A stretch of 64,000 nucleotides of DNA from NCBI GenBank assembly GCA_025451995.1, contig JANWJE010000140.1:1-64000 (forward strand), written 5' to 3'. The notes under the pieces were generated by a model. The model was not told the origin of the DNA. It saw nothing but the letters and a program-made list of their open reading frames with translations, and did not search any database. Shown here in pieces: positions 62,650 to 64,000 of this stretch; the first letter of the stretch is position 1; each line of letters starts with the position of its first letter. The position numbers and the translations under genes were made by a program. Source of the DNA: Parachlamydiaceae bacterium (GTDB lineage: Bacteria > Chlamydiota > Chlamydiia > Chlamydiales > Parachlamydiaceae).

Positions 62650-62896
62650 GGGACTTAAAATCCCTTGCTCATTTTGGGCGTGAAGGTTCGAGTCCTTTTC
62701 CGAGCATGCCAAACCGTTAGAAGGGTGGTCATCGACCTAGTTACCTTCTTTTTAAAGGACTTAAGTCTTAATTGACTTAAGTCGCTTTATTATCTGATTA
62801 GCTTGCTTTTCATAACCTCCTAACCATTGAAATCAATGGCGTGGTCCACTGGTGGTCCACCCCACAAACAATGGAGGTTATTAGTATGGCATCAAT
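62650..62896 (+). repeat. Right copy of the 247-bp direct repeat (attR plus remnant integrase start)
   Basis: It has the tRNA-Leu 3' 57 nt, the hairpin, both gacttaagtc palindromes and the integrase start with its first codons (ATG 62886), 19761 bp downstream of the left copy, with about 10 substitutions and no gaps. The similarity ends at 62896, where repeat A3 begins. Confidence 0.95.
62886..62896 (+). pseudogene. Remnant 5' end of a second integrase gene
   Basis: The first three codons and part of the fourth are identical to the integrase at 43125, with its GGAGG site. After that family A repeat A3 follows and no integrase sequence resumes downstream in the window. Confidence 0.75.
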
Positions 62897-63065
62897 AGAC
62901 TTCTTTCGAAACTCCATTTGCTTGATAAAAAGAATCTTTGACCCTGATTGCTGCCCTTCTAAGTGGCACACCAGGTTTACTCAATATGCTCTCAAAATTT
63001 GGCAATAAATCCATCCAAAAACCTTTCTTTTTCTCAAGCAAAGCGAGTTTCGAAAGAGGTCTAAT
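62895..63065. repeat. Family A palindromic repeat, copy A3 (longest copy)
   Basis: 171 bp with terminal inverted repeats atagacttctttcgaaac and gtttcgaaagaggtctaat, inner arms with gcttgataaa / tctcaagcaaagc, and a middle of about 90 nt with no reading frame. This is a MITE-like layout. It sits exactly at the end of the right att copy. Confidence 0.8.
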
Positions 63066-63131
63066 CTATTTAAACATGTAGTCGTTATCAAAGATTGTCC
63101 GGATAAAGACTAAAAGCACGAAATTCATTGA

Positions 63132-63776
63132 TTAAATAGGCTTTGCCTCATTTTTTTGTGCGGCGGCTATTTCATCAATTTTTAATTTAAGAAAAGGGAT
63201 AGGGTCGATTCCATTTTGGATATTTGTTATTTCTTGCTCTTCGCTAATGAAAGGAGGGAGATATTGATGGGGTCTTTCTCTATTTTCTAACGTCCAGACA
63301 TTTTTTCCAGAAAGAGGAAAATACTTCCTTTCATCTCTATCCACGATTGTAGGAATACCGTCACAGATTTTCATGCCGATTAACCTAGCTTTTTTTCTAA
63401 TGGTTTCGCTTTCAGATAATGGCACTTCAAGAACAAAATACAATGACCCCTCCCATTTTGTGATGCCCACGTTTAGCAATGAATTTCTTGCTGGAATACT
63501 GGGAGGAAAAAGTGTGTATTCTACAAATACATTGAAGATCTTTGCTCCCCATCTTGAAGATAAAGACACAACGTAAAAAGAATCATCTTTACATTTGAAG
63601 TTAGCTGAAAATCCCTTATATTGGATACCAATAGGCAAAGCCTCTACAACAGGTATGGGCTCTTCTACTGAAACAGTGATAGTTTCAACAGGTATGGACT
63701 CTTCTACTGAAACAGGGATAGCTTCAGGTAAATTTTCAGTAAACGGCATGTGGTAAGTTGTATTTATATTATTCAT
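63132..63776 (-). CDS. Hypothetical protein with N-terminal short repeats
   Basis: 214 residues, not recognised. The N-terminal part has two 13-residue units (SVEESIPVETITV, SVEEPIPVVEALP), from a 39-bp tandem DNA repeat at about 63651-63728. The rest is a compact domain with several strands (FYVVSLSSRWGAKIFNVFVEY; LYFVLEVPLSESETIRKKA). It has no signal peptide. It lies outside the mobile element and belongs to the chromosome flank. Confidence 0.6.
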   Translation of the reverse strand: MNNINTTYHMPFTENLPEAIPVSVEESIPVETITVSVEEPIPVVEALPIGIQYKGFSANFKCKDDSFYVVSLSSRWGAKIFNVFVEYTLFPPSIPARNSLLNVGITKWEGSLYFVLEVPLSESETIRKKARLIGMKICDGIPTIVDRDERKYFPLSGKNVWTLENRERPHQYLPPFISEEQEITNIQNGIDPIPFLKLKIDEIAAAQKNEAKPI

Positions 63777-63913
63777 TTTTTTATATAGTATCCTAAAATT
63801 TTAAGGTTGGTTTAAAGTTATCTCTAATTTTAATTTTTTTTCTTTTTTTATATATGAAAATATTCTAAAATTCAGTCTTTTTTATAAATAATTATTCAAA
63901 ATAGGTTTTAAAA

Positions 63914-64000
63914 ATGAAAAATTTGTTTTATCATTCAATAAAATTACTTAGCCTCTTTGCCTGTTTTTTTTTATTTACCCTTCGCATATCAGCTGACGAA
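63914..64000 (+). CDS. Start of a signal-peptide protein (cut by the window end)
   Basis: The first 29 codons are open: a basic start, a hydrophobic core (LLSLFACFFLFTLRI) and SADE, a likely cleavage site. The rest is outside the window, so nothing more can be said. Confidence 0.55.
   Translation, partial: MKNLFYHSIKLLSLFACFFLFTLRISADE

Larger units (their letters stand above)
42889..62706. mobile_element. Integrated phage-plasmid-like element at tRNA-Leu
   Basis: About 19.8 kb between two copies of the tRNA 3' end. Left to right: integrase, truncated plasmid-type recombinase, small DNA-binding-like protein, helicase, Rep candidate, 22-bp iterons, SpoVG-like pair, terminase small and large candidates, two large proteins with phage-like motifs, a - strand accessory block with a toxin-antitoxin pair, an ankyrin protein, and a second tyrosine recombinase. 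Capsid, portal and tail genes were not recognised. The replication part recalls the chlamydial plasmid, which has recombinases, a DnaB-like helicase and 22-bp origin repeats. Confidence 0.85.
62422..63131. other. Right junction region without genes
   Basis: No gene is present. From left: recombinase promoter region, tRNA-derived attR with 247-bp repeat (62650-62896), family A copy A3 (62895-63065), then 66 bp of AT-rich sequence with no recognisable feature. Confidence 0.75.

Noticed and set aside
62650-62706. Second tRNA gene
   Set aside because: Only the 3' part of tRNA-Leu is present; the acceptor 5' strand and D arm are missing, so it is an att duplicate.

Overview
The window is a chromosomal segment of an AT-rich member of the order Chlamydiales, most likely an environmental (amoeba-associated) lineage rather than Chlamydia itself. 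Two things support this. From lnt (13933) to the gene after gapA (42829) the backbone follows the order known from Chlamydia trachomatis: lnt-lpxC-fabZ-lpxA-fmt-(Cap1/CT529 position)-rplC...rpoA-rplQ-gapA-(CT504 position). The ribosomal block also has chlamydial peculiarities: it starts at rplC without rpsJ, has no rpmD between rpsE and rplO, and has no adk, map or rpmJ after secY. The genus cannot be fixed from this sequence alone.

Region 1 (about 1-11500) is an accessory island of enzymes that almost all begin with a Sec-type signal peptide. It holds three paralogous DxD glycosyltransferase-like proteins, a GT4 glycosyltransferase, four sulfotransferase-like proteins of three types, a PTP-like phytase/phosphatase, a possible kinase-like protein, and a bifunctional ATP sulfurylase/APS kinase that itself carries an N-terminal hydrophobic leader. 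Together they suggest a secreted glycan-sulfation or modification pathway. The sulfurylase domain has lost both histidines of its HxxH motif. A tandem double D-Ala-D-Ala-ligase-like protein and lnt follow.

Region 2 (about 13900-42830) is the conserved backbone. Its insertions are a second PTP-like phytase, an orphan membrane protein, a methyltransferase, four membrane-protein genes at the Cap1 position, an SLBB-like protein, and a signal-peptide GT92-like glycosyltransferase between rplQ and gapA.

Region 3 (42862-62896) is a mobile element of about 19.8 kb integrated at the 3' end of a tRNA-Leu(UAA) gene. It has an integrase, a truncated chlamydial-plasmid-type recombinase, a DnaB-N/RepA-like helicase, a putative Rep protein and three 22-bp iterons. 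It also has two SpoVG-like proteins, a terminase pair, two large virion-associated-looking proteins, an accessory block with a HigBA-type toxin-antitoxin operon, an ankyrin protein and a second tyrosine recombinase. No portal, capsid or tail gene was recognised, so it looks like a phage-plasmid or satellite. The right end carries a 247-bp near-copy of the left end, including the integrase start codon, which is the scar of a second, tandem element.

Two families of short palindromic repeats are scattered over the chromosomal parts. Family A (inverted arms beginning TAGACCTCTT) supplies in-frame N-terminal codons of two secreted proteins. Family B (long hairpins of about 165 bp) lies next to genes and supplies a stop codon and probably a ribosome binding site. 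The window ends inside a gene for another signal-peptide protein.
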